The notes under the pieces: generated by a model
Told to the model about the DNA's origin: nothing
Databases searched by the model: none
The model's input: the letters and a program-made list of their open reading frames with translations, nothing else
Assembly: GCA_018228705.1 (NCBI GenBank)
Contig: CP073694.1
Span: forward strand, 1,240,001 to 1,304,000
DNA: 64,000 nucleotides
Direction: 5' to 3'
DNA from: Dysosmobacter sp. Marseille-Q4140
Lineage (GTDB): Bacteria; Bacillota; Clostridia; Oscillospirales; Oscillospiraceae
Shown: in pieces, positions 16,845-25,566 of the stretch
How the letters are laid out: each line of letters begins with the position of its first letter
Position numbering within the stretch: the stretch's first letter is position 1
Made by a program: the position numbers and the translations under genes

Positions 16845-16870
16845 GGGCCTATAGCTCAGCTGGGAGCGCA
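16845..16870 (+). pseudogene. tRNA 5'-half remnant
   Basis: GGGCCTATAGCTCAGCTGGG is an acceptor/D-arm start of a tRNA (Ala/Ile type), after which the sequence departs with no anticodon or T arm. It lies 60 bases after the 47-nt element and 77 bases before the intact tRNA-Ala. Confidence 0.6.
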
Positions 16871-16946
16871 AAGGGTTCGGTTTTCTGCCACATCTATAAT
16901 TTCATATTGCTTTATTCTTCTGTTCCGCTTTTGGAACTGTTGATTT

Positions 16947-17023
16947 GGGCCCGTAGCTCAGTCTGGGAGAGCGTACGGTTCGCATCCGTAAGGTCGAGGG
17001 TTCGATCCCCTTCGGGTCCACCA
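16947..17023 (+). tRNA. tRNA-Ala (anticodon CGC)
   Basis: A complete cloverleaf with encoded CCA. The acceptor stem GGGCCCG/CGGGTCC contains the G3-U70 pair that specifies alanine. The anticodon loop TTCGCAT gives anticodon CGC, reading GCG. The T arm is GAGGGTTCGATCCCC. A strong hairpin follows at 17036. The gene lies at the edge of the accessory region and may have served as an integration site. Confidence 0.93.
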
Positions 17024-17035
17024 TAAAAGCAAAAC

Positions 17036-17076
17036 AGTATAGATGCCGTAGGCCAGAAGCCTACGGCATCTATACT
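17036..17076 (+). terminator. Terminator after tRNA-Ala
   Basis: Perfect 18-base arms at 17036-17053 and 17059-17076 with a 5-base loop. Confidence 0.8.
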
Positions 17077-17123
17077 GTTTCCGGGCTTTTTCAGCTCGAA
17101 AATTCGATGATGATTCCATAGAT

Positions 17124-17182
17124 GCCAACCACTGTTTTCCCCTAACTGGTGGGACTCGAACCCCCTCTTCTCAGTGGTTGGC
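17124..17182. repeat. 11-bp inverted repeat enclosing a tRNA T-arm-like sequence
   Basis: GCCAACCACTG (17124-17134) and CAGTGGTTGGC (17172-17182) form perfect arms. Between them, on the minus strand, GGGGGTTCGAGTCCCACC reads like a tRNA T arm and acceptor end without the rest of a tRNA. This could be an attachment-site remnant. Confidence 0.5.
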
Positions 17183-17199
17183 AAACCCGAAACCATGTG

Positions 17200-17343
17200 G
17201 CGCCCTTTTTGAAACAGCAACTTTCAAAAAGGGCGCTATTTTTCTACCAATAGAATACACAAAGTTTGGGGCGTCGATTTGTTGGTCGTGATGGGCCAAT
17301 GGGTTGGCGCCCTTTTTCGTTTTCAGATAATTTCAAAAAGGGC
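17200..17343 (+). repeat. Two related inverted repeats (GCCCTTTTT type)
   Basis: The first, 17200-17236, has 15-base arms (GCGCCCTTTTTGAAA) and a following T-run. The second, 17309-17343, has 9-base arms of the same sequence with a 17-base loop. The first can act as a terminator; the second lies 22 bases before the first accessory gene. With the tRNA fragments they fill the 340-base gap before 17366. Confidence 0.55.
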
Positions 17344-17365
17344 ACTAAATGTCAGGAGGTAGTAA

Positions 17366-18040
17366 ATGAATCGAGAACAGTTTTTTCAAGAACTTCGTAC
17401 CGCTCTTCACCGTGAGGGTTTTGTCCCGCAGCCGGAACAGGATGAATTGCTTCCTGTGGAGTGGGATGGTCTCCCCCTTTGCCGGATCACAGCGGACGGA
17501 GGCGTTCGCTACTGGCAGGAGGATGTAGCGACGCCGGAACGGGAACGAGCCTGTGAGCGAGCCACCGATCTGGCCTGTACTGTGCGGGAGTACACGACTC
17601 TGCTGGAACAGGCTCCGCCCCTGCAAGCCCAAAGCCTGACCGGTGACTACCGCCTGCTGGCTGACTTCAATGGAGCCGTCCTGGCTGCCCATCCCACCCG
17701 GCTTGGCGTCCAATTCGTCACATGGGACTGGAGCTTCGACCGCACAGGTCTCAACCAGGGCAATTACTTTCAGGAAAACTATATAGGTGCCAAGCAGGAC
17801 TTCGCCATCCGCGCTGGCCTCATTTCCAAACAGCAAATTTTCAATCAGGAGCAGCTTGTTGAAATCTACCGGTGCTGCTCTGACACCTTGGATACTGGTT
17901 TTGACTTGACTGCCGAGCAGGAAAAGTGCATCCGGGGAGTTCAAGAGCAGATTGCTACTGCAGCTCCCGATGCCCTGGAGCGCATAAGGGAGCAGGAGCA
18001 GCACCCCATGGAACCCTACAACCAGGAACCGATCATGTAA
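17366..18040 (+). CDS. Hypothetical accessory-element protein
   Basis: A 224-residue soluble protein with an SD-like GGAGG at 17354-17358, eight bases before the ATG. It has no membrane segment or recognised catalytic motif. The C-terminus is acidic and Gln/Glu-rich. I recognise it only as a type found beside ArdA-like genes in Clostridia mobile elements. A terminator hairpin follows at 18047. Confidence 0.6.
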   Translation: MNREQFFQELRTALHREGFVPQPEQDELLPVEWDGLPLCRITADGGVRYWQEDVATPERERACERATDLACTVREYTTLLEQAPPLQAQSLTGDYRLLADFNGAVLAAHPTRLGVQFVTWDWSFDRTGLNQGNYFQENYIGAKQDFAIRAGLISKQQIFNQEQLVEIYRCCSDTLDTGFDLTAEQEKCIRGVQEQIATAAPDALERIREQEQHPMEPYNQEPIM

Positions 18041-18046
18041 TATTCA

Positions 18047-18085
18047 AGCGCCGGAGTTTTAGAAATAAGACTCCGGCGCTTTTTT
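18047..18085 (+). terminator. Rho-independent terminator
   Basis: Arms at 18047-18057 and 18070-18080 (AGCGCCGGAGT) followed by TTTTTT. Confidence 0.85.
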
Positions 18086-18111
18086 GCTTTACTGAAAGGA
18101 GCACACCGCCA

Positions 18112-18792
18112 ATGACACGCTACTTCATGTGGGATACACCGCTGTGCCAGATGGAACAGCAGATGATGACCCCGCCCTATTTCAAGCCCAGAGGCCATGG
18201 CCGATACTATCCCGGTTTCCAATATAGCAGAGATGACATGGAGTGCCCATACTGCATGAACTTCAGACGCAATCATCCCTGCCCTTTGGAGCAGTGCGTC
18301 TGTCTGGATGAACGGATTGTAGCCGGTGCAATTGACCTCAACGAGTTTGTCAGGGATTGCTTCTTCCCTGAAGCGGGAGTGCAGCTTCAGGCCCGCTTAG
18401 AGAGGAGTTTCAATGGCTGCTCCATTGGATTTTTCCTGAGCGACAGTCATCGGGAGCGTTGGCAGCACTGGCGTGAGCGCTGTTTTCGAATGCCGAACCG
18501 TAACCTGGCCGCACTGTTTCTTCTCACGGCGTATGGGGACATCTGGCGCAGGATGATCTGGAAATTTGATGCCAGTGGGTTTGACTTCCAATCTGTCCAG
18601 CTCGCCGGCATCCAACCGGAGCTGTACAGTGTTTATCAGGCGGCCAAAGCCATCTCCACCGGCAGCCCCAATATCACTCTTGCCGATCTCGCATCCCCCG
18701 AATTGGTCACAGATGAGGCGTTCCACCTGATTGTCTGCGCTCTGCTTCTGGCCAAGTACGGAGATGCGATTTTGAATTTTGAAGGAAAGTAA
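18112..18792 (+). CDS. Hypothetical accessory protein with Cys-rich N-terminus
   Basis: From the ATG at 18112 (AAAGGAG ten bases upstream) the protein has 226 residues. Its N-terminal third has a cysteine cluster CPYCMNFRRNHPCPLEQCVC (about 44-63) that could bind zinc or iron; the rest is predicted helical and soluble. I do not recognise the family. It is followed closely by the split ArdA-like gene and probably shares its transcript. Confidence 0.65.
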   Translation: MTRYFMWDTPLCQMEQQMMTPPYFKPRGHGRYYPGFQYSRDDMECPYCMNFRRNHPCPLEQCVCLDERIVAGAIDLNEFVRDCFFPEAGVQLQARLERSFNGCSIGFFLSDSHRERWQHWRERCFRMPNRNLAALFLLTAYGDIWRRMIWKFDASGFDFQSVQLAGIQPELYSVYQAAKAISTGSPNITLADLASPELVTDEAFHLIVCALLLAKYGDAILNFEGK

Positions 18793-18806
18793 GGTGATGC
18801 AATGTG

Positions 18807-19021
18807 ATGATGGAAGCAGTTCTGAGCAACGCCGACCACCCGGAATACGGTGTTGCGACGATTCCTCTTCCTATTCCCAGAAATCAATACGACCACTGCG
18901 TTGCGCTGTTGGAGGCACTGGAGATCGGCGATGCCTCTGAAGCCGACTGCCGCTTGGACTCCCTCGACAGTGCCTGGCCCGTGCTGAATCGGCTGGTATG
19001 CACCAAGGTCAACCTTGATGA
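18807..19021 (+). pseudogene. ArdA-like gene, 5' fragment (interrupted by IS66)
   Basis: About 71 residues (MEAVLSNADHPEYGVATIPLPIP...) end at a TAG/TAA created inside the IS66 end, after V-N-L-D-E. The reading frame resumes exactly at 22475 after the insertion sequence, as L-D-E-L-D-Y. The N-terminal pattern resembles ArdA-type antirestriction proteins of Clostridia elements, which mimic DNA to block type I restriction. The fragment alone is unlikely to work. Confidence 0.8.
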
Positions 19022-19083
19022 GTAAGCGTCAAATAAAAAACACAGGAACGGAGGATTATCCTCCGCTCCTGCGTTTTAATGAA

Positions 19084-19383
19084 TCAGGTATGTAGGATGT
19101 TACGCTGGCCAGGATATACGATTCTGGCTTTTTTGTAGCCCTTCCAATCCAAGTGCTGGCCACACCGGTCACAGAAGTTCATAAACTCCCGTTCCATAGT
19201 TATATGGCATCTGGGACAAACATAGTAACTGTTACCATCGGGAAAGAGCATGACCTCCGTTACGGGCATCTTCATACGGTAGCCAGCAAGGATGAGGAGA
19301 AGGTTGGTAAAGATCGCCGGGGGAAGGGATGTTTGCGTCTGAGTTTTAGATCTCCCCCGTTCTTTTCTGCCCGTTCCCATCAT
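19084..19383 (-). CDS. Zinc-ribbon protein, IS66 passenger
   Basis: A 99-residue protein with CPRC and CDRC pairs (about 56-59 and 71-74) that should form one zinc ribbon. Its start overlaps the stop of the HTH gene by four bases, so the two are coupled. It lies inside the IS66 ends. A part in controlling transposition or host transcription is possible; no specific function can be given. Confidence 0.6.
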   Translation of the reverse strand: MMGTGRKERGRSKTQTQTSLPPAIFTNLLLILAGYRMKMPVTEVMLFPDGNSYYVCPRCHITMEREFMNFCDRCGQHLDWKGYKKARIVYPGQRNILHT

Positions 19384-19620
19384 TGTTCTTCCCCCGGGAA
19401 CAGGTCAGCAAATCCGCAGGAATAACGAGCCCTCATTTTTAACAGTTCGTTCCAGTCTGGGAATCGCTCTCCAGCTTCGTACCGCTGGATTGTGCGTATG
19501 TCGCAGGCGAGTTCTTCCGCAATTTCCTCTTGGGAGACGCCGGCCTTTATACGCGCCTGCTGAAGTGGATTCTCAGGATGACCTCCGCCCACTCTTGTCG
19601 GAATCTGCTTTTTTTTTCAT
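19380..19620 (-). CDS. XRE-type HTH protein with A9 frameshift, IS66 passenger
   Basis: The clear domain is GVSQEEIAEELACDIRTIQRYEAGERFPDW, a helix-turn-helix of the Cro/C1 type. The best start is the ATG at 19620, with AAGGAGG upstream, but it is followed by nine A residues that put it out of frame with the domain. With eight A the two join as MKKKQIPTRVGGGHPENPL. A shorter GTG start at 19592 keeps the domain intact (70 residues) but has a poorer ribosome site. Slippage on the A-run, a real mutation or a sequencing error are all possible. Confidence 0.6.
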
Positions 19621-19750
19621 AGTAGCTCCTCCTTACAAAATTTTTAACGGGATACTTCCCGTTGTCATTTTAGAGGAAATACTGCCCAAACAACACGGCA
19701 CCTGTGTCGGGTTGCAAAAAAAGCAGAATTTTGTCATCCAATATAATAAG

Positions 19751-19777
19751 ATGGGCCAGTAAGAAACCGGCCCATCC
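19751..19777 (-). terminator. Hairpin after tnpC
   Basis: GATGGGCC and GGCCCATC arms lie just past the tnpC stop. On the minus strand the following sequence is T-rich (TTATTATATT). Confidence 0.5.
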
Positions 19778-19779
19778 CA

Positions 19780-21396
19780 TCAAATATCCTTTTGGTTTTG
19801 TATGGAATAAGTCCGGCACTCATCCGGTGCGTATTCCGGCAGCAATTTTTCTGCCCACTCCTTACCCTTATCTTCCAGCACCGGCGCATTGGTCATGATA
19901 TAGACCAAATAGCGGTATGGATCAAGCCCATTCTCTTTTGCCGTTTCAATCAAGCTGAAAATGATTGCGCTGCCCTGTGCCCCGTTGGGTGTATTGGCAA
20001 ACAGAAAGTTCTTCCGGTCCATTACGAAAGGCTTTATGCTGCGTTCAGCCCGGTTGTTGCTCACTTCCAGCCGCCCGTCCTCCAGATAGCGGATCAGATA
20101 CGGCCACTGTTCTTTCAGATAATACACTGCCTTCCCCAAAGCGGACTTTGGCGGCGCCTTACTGCGTTCTGCCCATGACAACAGAGCGTTCAGGACCGGC
20201 TTTGCCCGGCTCTGCCGCTGGATACATCGTTCTTCAAATGGAAGGCCGGCAATTTCCCGCTCTATGGAGAACAGCTGGTTACAGAACCGCTGTCCCTCCA
20301 GGGCTGCACATCCCGCCTGTTCCCCCTTGGGCAGAGCGTTCACCGCCTCGTCAAATTTCCGCCGTGCGTGGGCCCAGCATCCAACTACCCGGATGCTTCC
20401 GGGCAGCTTGTGGTACCCTGAGTAGCCGTCCGCATGCAGATACCCGGTAAACCCCTGTAGGAATGCCGCCGCATTCTCCGCCTTCCGGTTCGGCCGGTAT
20501 TCATACAGTACAATGGGATGCTCCGCATCGCACCCCGTCCGGTAAAGCCACATATAGCTCTTGGACTGGGCAGATCTCCCCGGCTCCCGCAGCACCTGCA
20601 GGGTGGTCTCATCCGCGTGCAGCACATCCCGCCCCACCAATTCCCGGTGGAGCTGGTCATATACTGGCCGGAGCCAGTCCTCCGCTGCCCGCAGGATCCA
20701 GTTGCTCATCGTCTGCCGGGACAATTTTACCCCGGCCCGGTTCCACTCCTGCTCCTGCCGGTACAGCGGGGACCCCATTACAAACTTCTGCACCATGATG
20801 TGGGCTATCGCCTCCGGGGACGCATAGCTGCCGGGGATCACGGCCGGAACCCTTTTTGCCTTTACGACCGGAGTTTCTGTACTCTCCTTTTTGCATCGCT
20901 GGCAGGAATAAGTATAGTATACATCTTCCCGGATCTTTACCTGGGCAGGGATCATCACCAGGCTCCGCCGCACCTCTTTGCCAATCATGGACATCTGGCT
21001 GCCGCACTCCGGGCAGACCTGGGCCGCCTCATCCGGATAGTGCTCCACCACTTCAACCGGCACATCCTCCGGAAGCACTTCCTCCACCCGGGACGAGCGT
21101 TTTTTCCGGGTATGCTCTGCCACTGTGGTTGTTTCCCGCGCTTTTTCCTCCGCGGCCTGCCAAGCCTCCGCCTCGTTAAAGACAAAGCTCAACTGGTCCA
21201 TCAGCTCCTCTCGGGTATGTTCAGAGGAGGAACCGTAGGTCTTTTTCTTCACCAGCCGCAGCTGTTCCATCAGCCACTCCAGCTTCTGGTTCAGCTCCGC
21301 ATACCCCTCGCTCTTCTGGAGCAGCGCGTCATATTCCGCACGCGAAATGGTCACCATTTCCGTGTTGCTTGTCGCTGTTTTCAAATCGTTTTTCAT
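19780..21396 (-). CDS. tnpC: IS66 family transposase TnpC
   Basis: A 538-residue DDE transposase. An N-terminal coiled-coil (about 17-50) is followed by a basic segment, a zinc-finger region with CPECGSQM and CQRC, and the catalytic domain with LHADETTLQV, HADGYSGYHKL and the late acidic residue in NNRAERSIKPFV. It appears complete for the family. It inserts the element with an 8-bp target duplication. Confidence 0.95.
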   Translation of the reverse strand: MKNDLKTATSNTEMVTISRAEYDALLQKSEGYAELNQKLEWLMEQLRLVKKKTYGSSSEHTREELMDQLSFVFNEAEAWQAAEEKARETTTVAEHTRKKRSSRVEEVLPEDVPVEVVEHYPDEAAQVCPECGSQMSMIGKEVRRSLVMIPAQVKIREDVYYTYSCQRCKKESTETPVVKAKRVPAVIPGSYASPEAIAHIMVQKFVMGSPLYRQEQEWNRAGVKLSRQTMSNWILRAAEDWLRPVYDQLHRELVGRDVLHADETTLQVLREPGRSAQSKSYMWLYRTGCDAEHPIVLYEYRPNRKAENAAAFLQGFTGYLHADGYSGYHKLPGSIRVVGCWAHARRKFDEAVNALPKGEQAGCAALEGQRFCNQLFSIEREIAGLPFEERCIQRQSRAKPVLNALLSWAERSKAPPKSALGKAVYYLKEQWPYLIRYLEDGRLEVSNNRAERSIKPFVMDRKNFLFANTPNGAQGSAIIFSLIETAKENGLDPYRYLVYIMTNAPVLEDKGKEWAEKLLPEYAPDECRTYSIQNQKDI

Positions 21397-21475
21397 GGAT
21401 CAATTATACCATGAAACGCCTTGAAATACCAGTGTTTTCAAGGCGTTTCGGATATTTTACTTTCAATTTTTGCCC

Positions 21476-21832
21476 CTAAACCGCACTCAGGCCAACCACC
21501 TCTTTCAGCGCCTTTGGCTGGTCTATCTGCAGCCCTTCCATCAACCACCGGTACTGCTGCCAGGTCAGCTGCCGCACCTCATCTCCGCTGCGCGGCCAAT
21601 GGAAGTTCCCGCCCTCCAGCCGTTTATATAGCAGCACAAATCCATCTTTTTCCCAGTAAAGTGCTTTCAGCCTGTCTCTCCGCCGCCCGCAGAACAAAAA
21701 CAGGGTGTTCGTGAATGGATCCAGCTCAAACTGCCGCTGTACCAGGGATGCAAGCCCGTCTATCCCCTTCCGCAGATCTGTGTACCCCACCGCCAAGTAT
21801 ACCCGGTCTGCGCCTGTGAAGTCACTCAGCAT
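21476..21832 (-). CDS. tnpB: IS66 accessory protein TnpB
   Basis: From the ATG at 21832 the protein has 118 residues and carries the IS66 Orf2 signature (PF05717): VYLAVGYTDLRKGIDGLASLV and FCGRRRDRLKALYWEKDGFVLLYKRLE. The longer open frame upstream is tnpA shadow. It overlaps the end of tnpA by 11 bases. It is required for transposition in studied IS66 members. Confidence 0.93.
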   Translation of the reverse strand: MLSDFTGADRVYLAVGYTDLRKGIDGLASLVQRQFELDPFTNTLFLFCGRRRDRLKALYWEKDGFVLLYKRLEGGNFHWPRSGDEVRQLTWQQYRWLMEGLQIDQPKALKEVVGLSAV

Positions 21833-22241
21833 GGCGCACCGCCTTGCACAGCGCCTCCACGACTGCGGCATTGGCCCCTTCGTAGATATCGATTTCAGCG
21901 CCGCCCACACGCAGCGTGGCAATGACTGCTGCCCGGCGTACCGCTTCTGTGGGCCTCTCCGCCAAACAATCCGGGGCAGTCCCGTCTTCTTCCGGAGGCG
22001 GCAGCTCTGCAAACTGTACTTTCGGTTCCTGGAGCCCTGTGCTCTGAATTTGGGCCTCCTGCTGCTCCATCAGCGCGTCAAATACCTTCCGCTGCCATTT
22101 ATAAAACTGATTTGTCGTGATCCCTTTCTGCTCACACCAGGTCATGACATTCAGCCCGCTGTGCCGGCACTCCCGGACCAGGCCCGCCCATTCGGCAAGC
22201 CGATACTCTCCTTTTACTTCTCGGATGCTCTTTTTCTCCAT
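21822..22241 (-). CDS. tnpA: IS66 TnpA (HTH DNA-binding)
   Basis: A 139-residue protein with an N-terminal helix-turn-helix (LAEWAGLVRECRHSGLNVMTWCEQKGITTNQFYKWQRKV split over about 16-53) and a C-terminal LRVGGAEIDIYEGANAAVVEAL domain, typical of IS66 TnpA. It is the first gene of the transposase operon. The 230 bases between it and the right end hold short repeats of GGCAAGTTG. Confidence 0.9.
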   Translation of the reverse strand: MEKKSIREVKGEYRLAEWAGLVRECRHSGLNVMTWCEQKGITTNQFYKWQRKVFDALMEQQEAQIQSTGLQEPKVQFAELPPPEEDGTAPDCLAERPTEAVRRAAVIATLRVGGAEIDIYEGANAAVVEALCKAVRHAE

Positions 22242-22474
22242 CTTGCCACCTTCCCTTCTGCGGAGGGGACGAGGGCTGTGCCTCTTTCTTCCGGGAAGTC
22301 AGGGCACTATCCGAAACTGCCGGCAAGTTGGGGCAAGTACATGGCTTTCAGGAAAGTTGCAGCACTACCCGGCACTTCCGGCAAGTTGACGCTACCTTCG
22401 CCTGCTCCGCGCTATGGTGGTATTTTCCCATATCCCTTTTCCTTCTTCAATCCGGCGCTTTTTTTGACGCTTAC

Positions 22475-23467
22475 CTTGATGAGTTGGACTATCTGGTCAA
22501 GCGGCTGGACAGCTTTACTGTGGGCGAGTTTTCGCAATTTCAGGCAATGGCTGAAAAACTGCATCTCACCAGCATGAAGGATCTCATCAACCTGACCTTC
22601 TGCTGCCAGCAGGCGACGGTGATCACGGGCTTCACAAATTTGAAAGAGGTTGGCCGTGATCACTACATGAACATCCATGGCGGGTGTGCCAGCATGGAAG
22701 AACTGGAACAGCTGGACGGAGTGGAAACCGCTGTCCTGTTGATTGAGGACAATGAGGGGACTATCACCCGCTACGGAGTGGTCTATGACAACGGCATGCA
22801 GCTTTCACAGCTCTATGATGGGAAGCACCTGCCCTGCTATCACTATGAGGCCGATATGACCGCTGTCGGGATATCCTCCCGGTGGGAGCCGGAGAACAGC
22901 AGGAATGTGACCTGGATCTATCTCCCTGCCTCAAAAGGACAAATTGAGCGCGCCATGCAGCGTTCCGGCATTGCTGACCCAAAGGATATGCGCCTTTTTA
23001 TGGCAGACAGTTCATTCCCGGAGGAAGTGGATGTAGCACTGGACTTCCGGTGCGACAACATCCACGAACTCAATGAGCTGGCGCTGGTCGCAGATAAACT
23101 CTCGTATGACGACCGCAGAAAGCTGGGAGCAGCAGTAAGTATGGCTAAACCGGAATGCGCCAGCCAGATCCGCCGCTTGGCGGAAAACCTGGATCTGTTT
23201 GAATTCGCCCCCGGCGCCCACACCCCCGAGGAATATGGGAAATACGTGATTCAGAGATCCGGCCATTTTGAGTATGACCCCAATCTGGACGAGTTTTATG
23301 ACTACGAGCGGTATGGCCTGCAGCACATGGACTATCAGTCGGGCGTGTTTACCGACCGCGGCTACATCGCCTATGTCGGTACAGTAAGTCTGGAGGAACT
23401 GATGGCAGACGACCCGGCAGAGTCCTATCAGCGGGAGCAGGACTTTCAGATGGGAGGGATGACATGA
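22475..23467 (+). pseudogene. ArdA-like gene, 3' fragment (interrupted by IS66)
   Basis: About 330 residues continue the 5' fragment at 18807 in the same frame through the duplicated CTTGATGA. The region contains the recurring pattern LNELALVADKLSYDDRRKLGAAVS ... LAENLDLFEF ... EEYGKYVI, seen also in the proteins at 25559 and 26734. It ends FQMGGMT, a tail shared with its neighbours ([13 protein letters not shown]). The rejoined protein would be about 400 residues and acidic. The downstream gene start overlaps its stop. Confidence 0.8.
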
Positions 23468-24579
23468 TCCAACTCTTTATGAGCCGCAGCGGGAGTTCTG
23501 TCATTGTCCCGCTCAATTTGCCCGCATCTCATGGCGCTATGACAGAAGCGTACAGCCAGCTTGAACAAGCTAACAGAACAGGAAAAACAGAGATCGTTGA
23601 GATCAAAAGTGTGATTGCCAACCTGCCGTCATATCTCGGCGGACTCGACCCTGATTCCAGAACGCAGCTTGCACAGCTGAATCTGCTTTCGAGCATCATT
23701 GCCAAAATGGACTCTCGTGAACGGAGCATCTATGCCGGCGCCTTGGATGGCAACAGCATCAATGATCTGAACGATATGATTCGTGTGGCGGAACAGGTGT
23801 CGGACTATAGGATGGGACATCCTGACTGGCAAATTTACCATCTCTGTACGGATACGGAGGCAAATACCATGAAGCAGAATGAAAAAGTAAATACACCGAT
23901 TCACATCAGGCCCGCTTCCCATGAGGAGGCGGGCCTTTTCTATTCCCAGATGAAGGAGACCGAGGATGCGGCGCTGGGCACGGTCGGCCATGTCCGGATG
24001 GACTTTGGATCTTCCGGAAAAGGATTCTACCACACATGGTGGCCCCACAACGATGACCAGTTCAACACCAAGGAATTCAAGGGTGAACTTCAGGAAGTCG
24101 TGGATGCGCTTCGGGCAGATGGGCCGCTCAAGGATCTGGCTTCGATGAGAAGCTACTGCTACCGGAACGGGGGTGAGCTTACCGAGGATGGCCGGTGCTA
24201 TGGCTATGTCGTGGACACCGAGCATTACCGCTACTGCCTCCGCTGCACCCCTTCCCCTGGCGACTACCAGGGGTATCTCTACTGCTACAACCTGCGCCAG
24301 CAACAGATGGCCCAGCAGGCAAAGCCTGTGGGCCGGGTCACCTTCGCCGATGGAAGCCGGATGGACTACACCGACACGCAGGAATATCTCCGGTGCATCC
24401 AGGAGGAACTGCCTCAGCATTCGGTCACGGGCTTCCGCTATGAGACGCTGACGGATGACCCGGTTGTTCGCAAGCAGGTGGACGATATCCTTTTCGACCT
24501 GTATGGCGAGGAGAATCCGCAGTCCCTGGCGGACTATGAAAACGGCTCCGACCGAGATATGAAGATGGGAGGAATGTAA
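23464..24579 (+). CDS. ArdA-associated accessory protein
   Basis: A 371-residue protein. Residues 1-120 resemble the linking helical repeats of the neighbouring ArdA-like proteins (LNLLSSIIAKMDSRERSIYAGAL). The second half (about 140-310) is a separate domain starting IHIRPASHEEAGLFYSQMKE, containing GFYHTWWPHNDDQFNTKEFK and HYRYCLRCTPSPGDYQGYLY. It may be a fusion of two accessory-element domains. It overlaps the upstream gene by four bases (ATGA). Its biochemical role is unknown. Confidence 0.65.
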   Translation: MIQLFMSRSGSSVIVPLNLPASHGAMTEAYSQLEQANRTGKTEIVEIKSVIANLPSYLGGLDPDSRTQLAQLNLLSSIIAKMDSRERSIYAGALDGNSINDLNDMIRVAEQVSDYRMGHPDWQIYHLCTDTEANTMKQNEKVNTPIHIRPASHEEAGLFYSQMKETEDAALGTVGHVRMDFGSSGKGFYHTWWPHNDDQFNTKEFKGELQEVVDALRADGPLKDLASMRSYCYRNGGELTEDGRCYGYVVDTEHYRYCLRCTPSPGDYQGYLYCYNLRQQQMAQQAKPVGRVTFADGSRMDYTDTQEYLRCIQEELPQHSVTGFRYETLTDDPVVRKQVDDILFDLYGEENPQSLADYENGSDRDMKMGGM

Positions 24580-25566
24580 ATGTCAGTACCCAAAGAATGG
24601 CTGAGCTTCCTGCGGGAACAGTTTCCCGCAGGCTCAAGGATCAAGCTCAGAGAGATGAAAGACCCCTATGCCCCGCTGGAGCCGGGCAGTACGGGGACTC
24701 TGGACTACATCGACGACGCCGGGCAGTTCCACATGAAGTGGGACAATGGCAGAACCCTGGCGCTGACCATCGGAGAGGACAGCTTCTCTGTCCTGCCGCC
24801 CGAGCCCACCACGCTGAAGCTGTATATGCCTCTGACGGCGGATCTCTACACCCGCAACGAGTATGGGGAGATGGAGGATGACTACACTCAGTTGGACGGC
24901 AGATCGCTTCGTGCCTATGAGGGCGAGATCCTCAGAGCTCTGATCAACAACCGGATGCCGGAAGAATCCGAGAGCGGCATCATGCACTGGTATGGCGAGG
25001 ATGACAGCGTCAACCAGAAGGTCAAATCTGTCGTGTTCACCGTCGAGGATCGGAACGGCCAGCTTTGGGGTGTTGCCGAGTGCCGCGTGGTTGGCACCCT
25101 CACCCCGGAGGAACTGACCACCCTGAAAGAGTATATCTCCGGACAGGCGTCGGATGGCTGGGGCGAGGGCTTCGAACAGCGGGAGATCTGCGCCGGTGAT
25201 GACGAGCTGTATGTCCATCTGTGGAGCGTGGAGGATGATTGGGATATCCAGACCGAGGCGGAACGCTTCGCCCCCAAAGTGGCGGAGGGGCTGCCGGAGA
25301 TGTGCTTCTCCACCCTCAAGTCTACCGGCGACCTCATCTGCATCCGCCGGGGCGAGTACGGCTACTACCCCTCCAATTGGGACACCGGCGACAAGGAACA
25401 GAATGTGGAACTGGCCGACCAGCTGAACGAACAGCTTGGCGTCAATATGTGGCAGCGCCAGGCCATGGAGGTGGGCAGTATGTGCGGCTGGGATGTCCCC
25501 GGCGCTGATCCCGCCAAATACGAGGAGGACTACAGGCCCCAGATGGGAGGGATGACCCTTGAATGA
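24580..25566 (+). CDS. DUF4314 domain protein
   Basis: A 328-residue acidic protein beginning immediately after the upstream stop. The N-terminal 65 residues ([31 protein letters not shown]) match the DUF4314 barrel. The middle (about 95-210) and C-terminal region ([26 protein letters not shown]) are a further domain found in large accessory-element proteins. It ends PQMGGMTLE. The strong negative charge fits a DNA-mimic or restriction-modulating role, but this is inference. Confidence 0.7.
   Translation: MSVPKEWLSFLREQFPAGSRIKLREMKDPYAPLEPGSTGTLDYIDDAGQFHMKWDNGRTLALTIGEDSFSVLPPEPTTLKLYMPLTADLYTRNEYGEMEDDYTQLDGRSLRAYEGEILRALINNRMPEESESGIMHWYGEDDSVNQKVKSVVFTVEDRNGQLWGVAECRVVGTLTPEELTTLKEYISGQASDGWGEGFEQREICAGDDELYVHLWSVEDDWDIQTEAERFAPKVAEGLPEMCFSTLKSTGDLICIRRGEYGYYPSNWDTGDKEQNVELADQLNEQLGVNMWQRQAMEVGSMCGWDVPGADPAKYEEDYRPQMGGMTLE

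Larger units (their letters stand above)
19022..22474 (-). mobile_element. IS66-family insertion sequence with passenger genes
   Basis: The element is 3453 bp with terminal inverted repeats GTAAGCGTCAAA, and is flanked by an 8-bp direct duplication CTTGATGA (19014-19021 and 22475-22482), the size expected for IS66. It carries tnpA, tnpB and tnpC on the minus strand, plus two passenger genes (HTH and zinc ribbon) between tnpC and the left end. It interrupts an ArdA-like gene. Confidence 0.95.

Noticed and set aside
16912..17220. Minus-strand 102-residue open frame with PEGDRTLDL-like sequence
   Set aside because: It is antisense to the tRNA-Ala gene and its terminator; this is a well-known false protein arising from tRNA sequence.
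16739..17343. CRISPR array
   Set aside because: The repeats near the tRNA are few, unequal and tRNA- or terminator-derived, with no regular spacers; no cas genes are present in the window.
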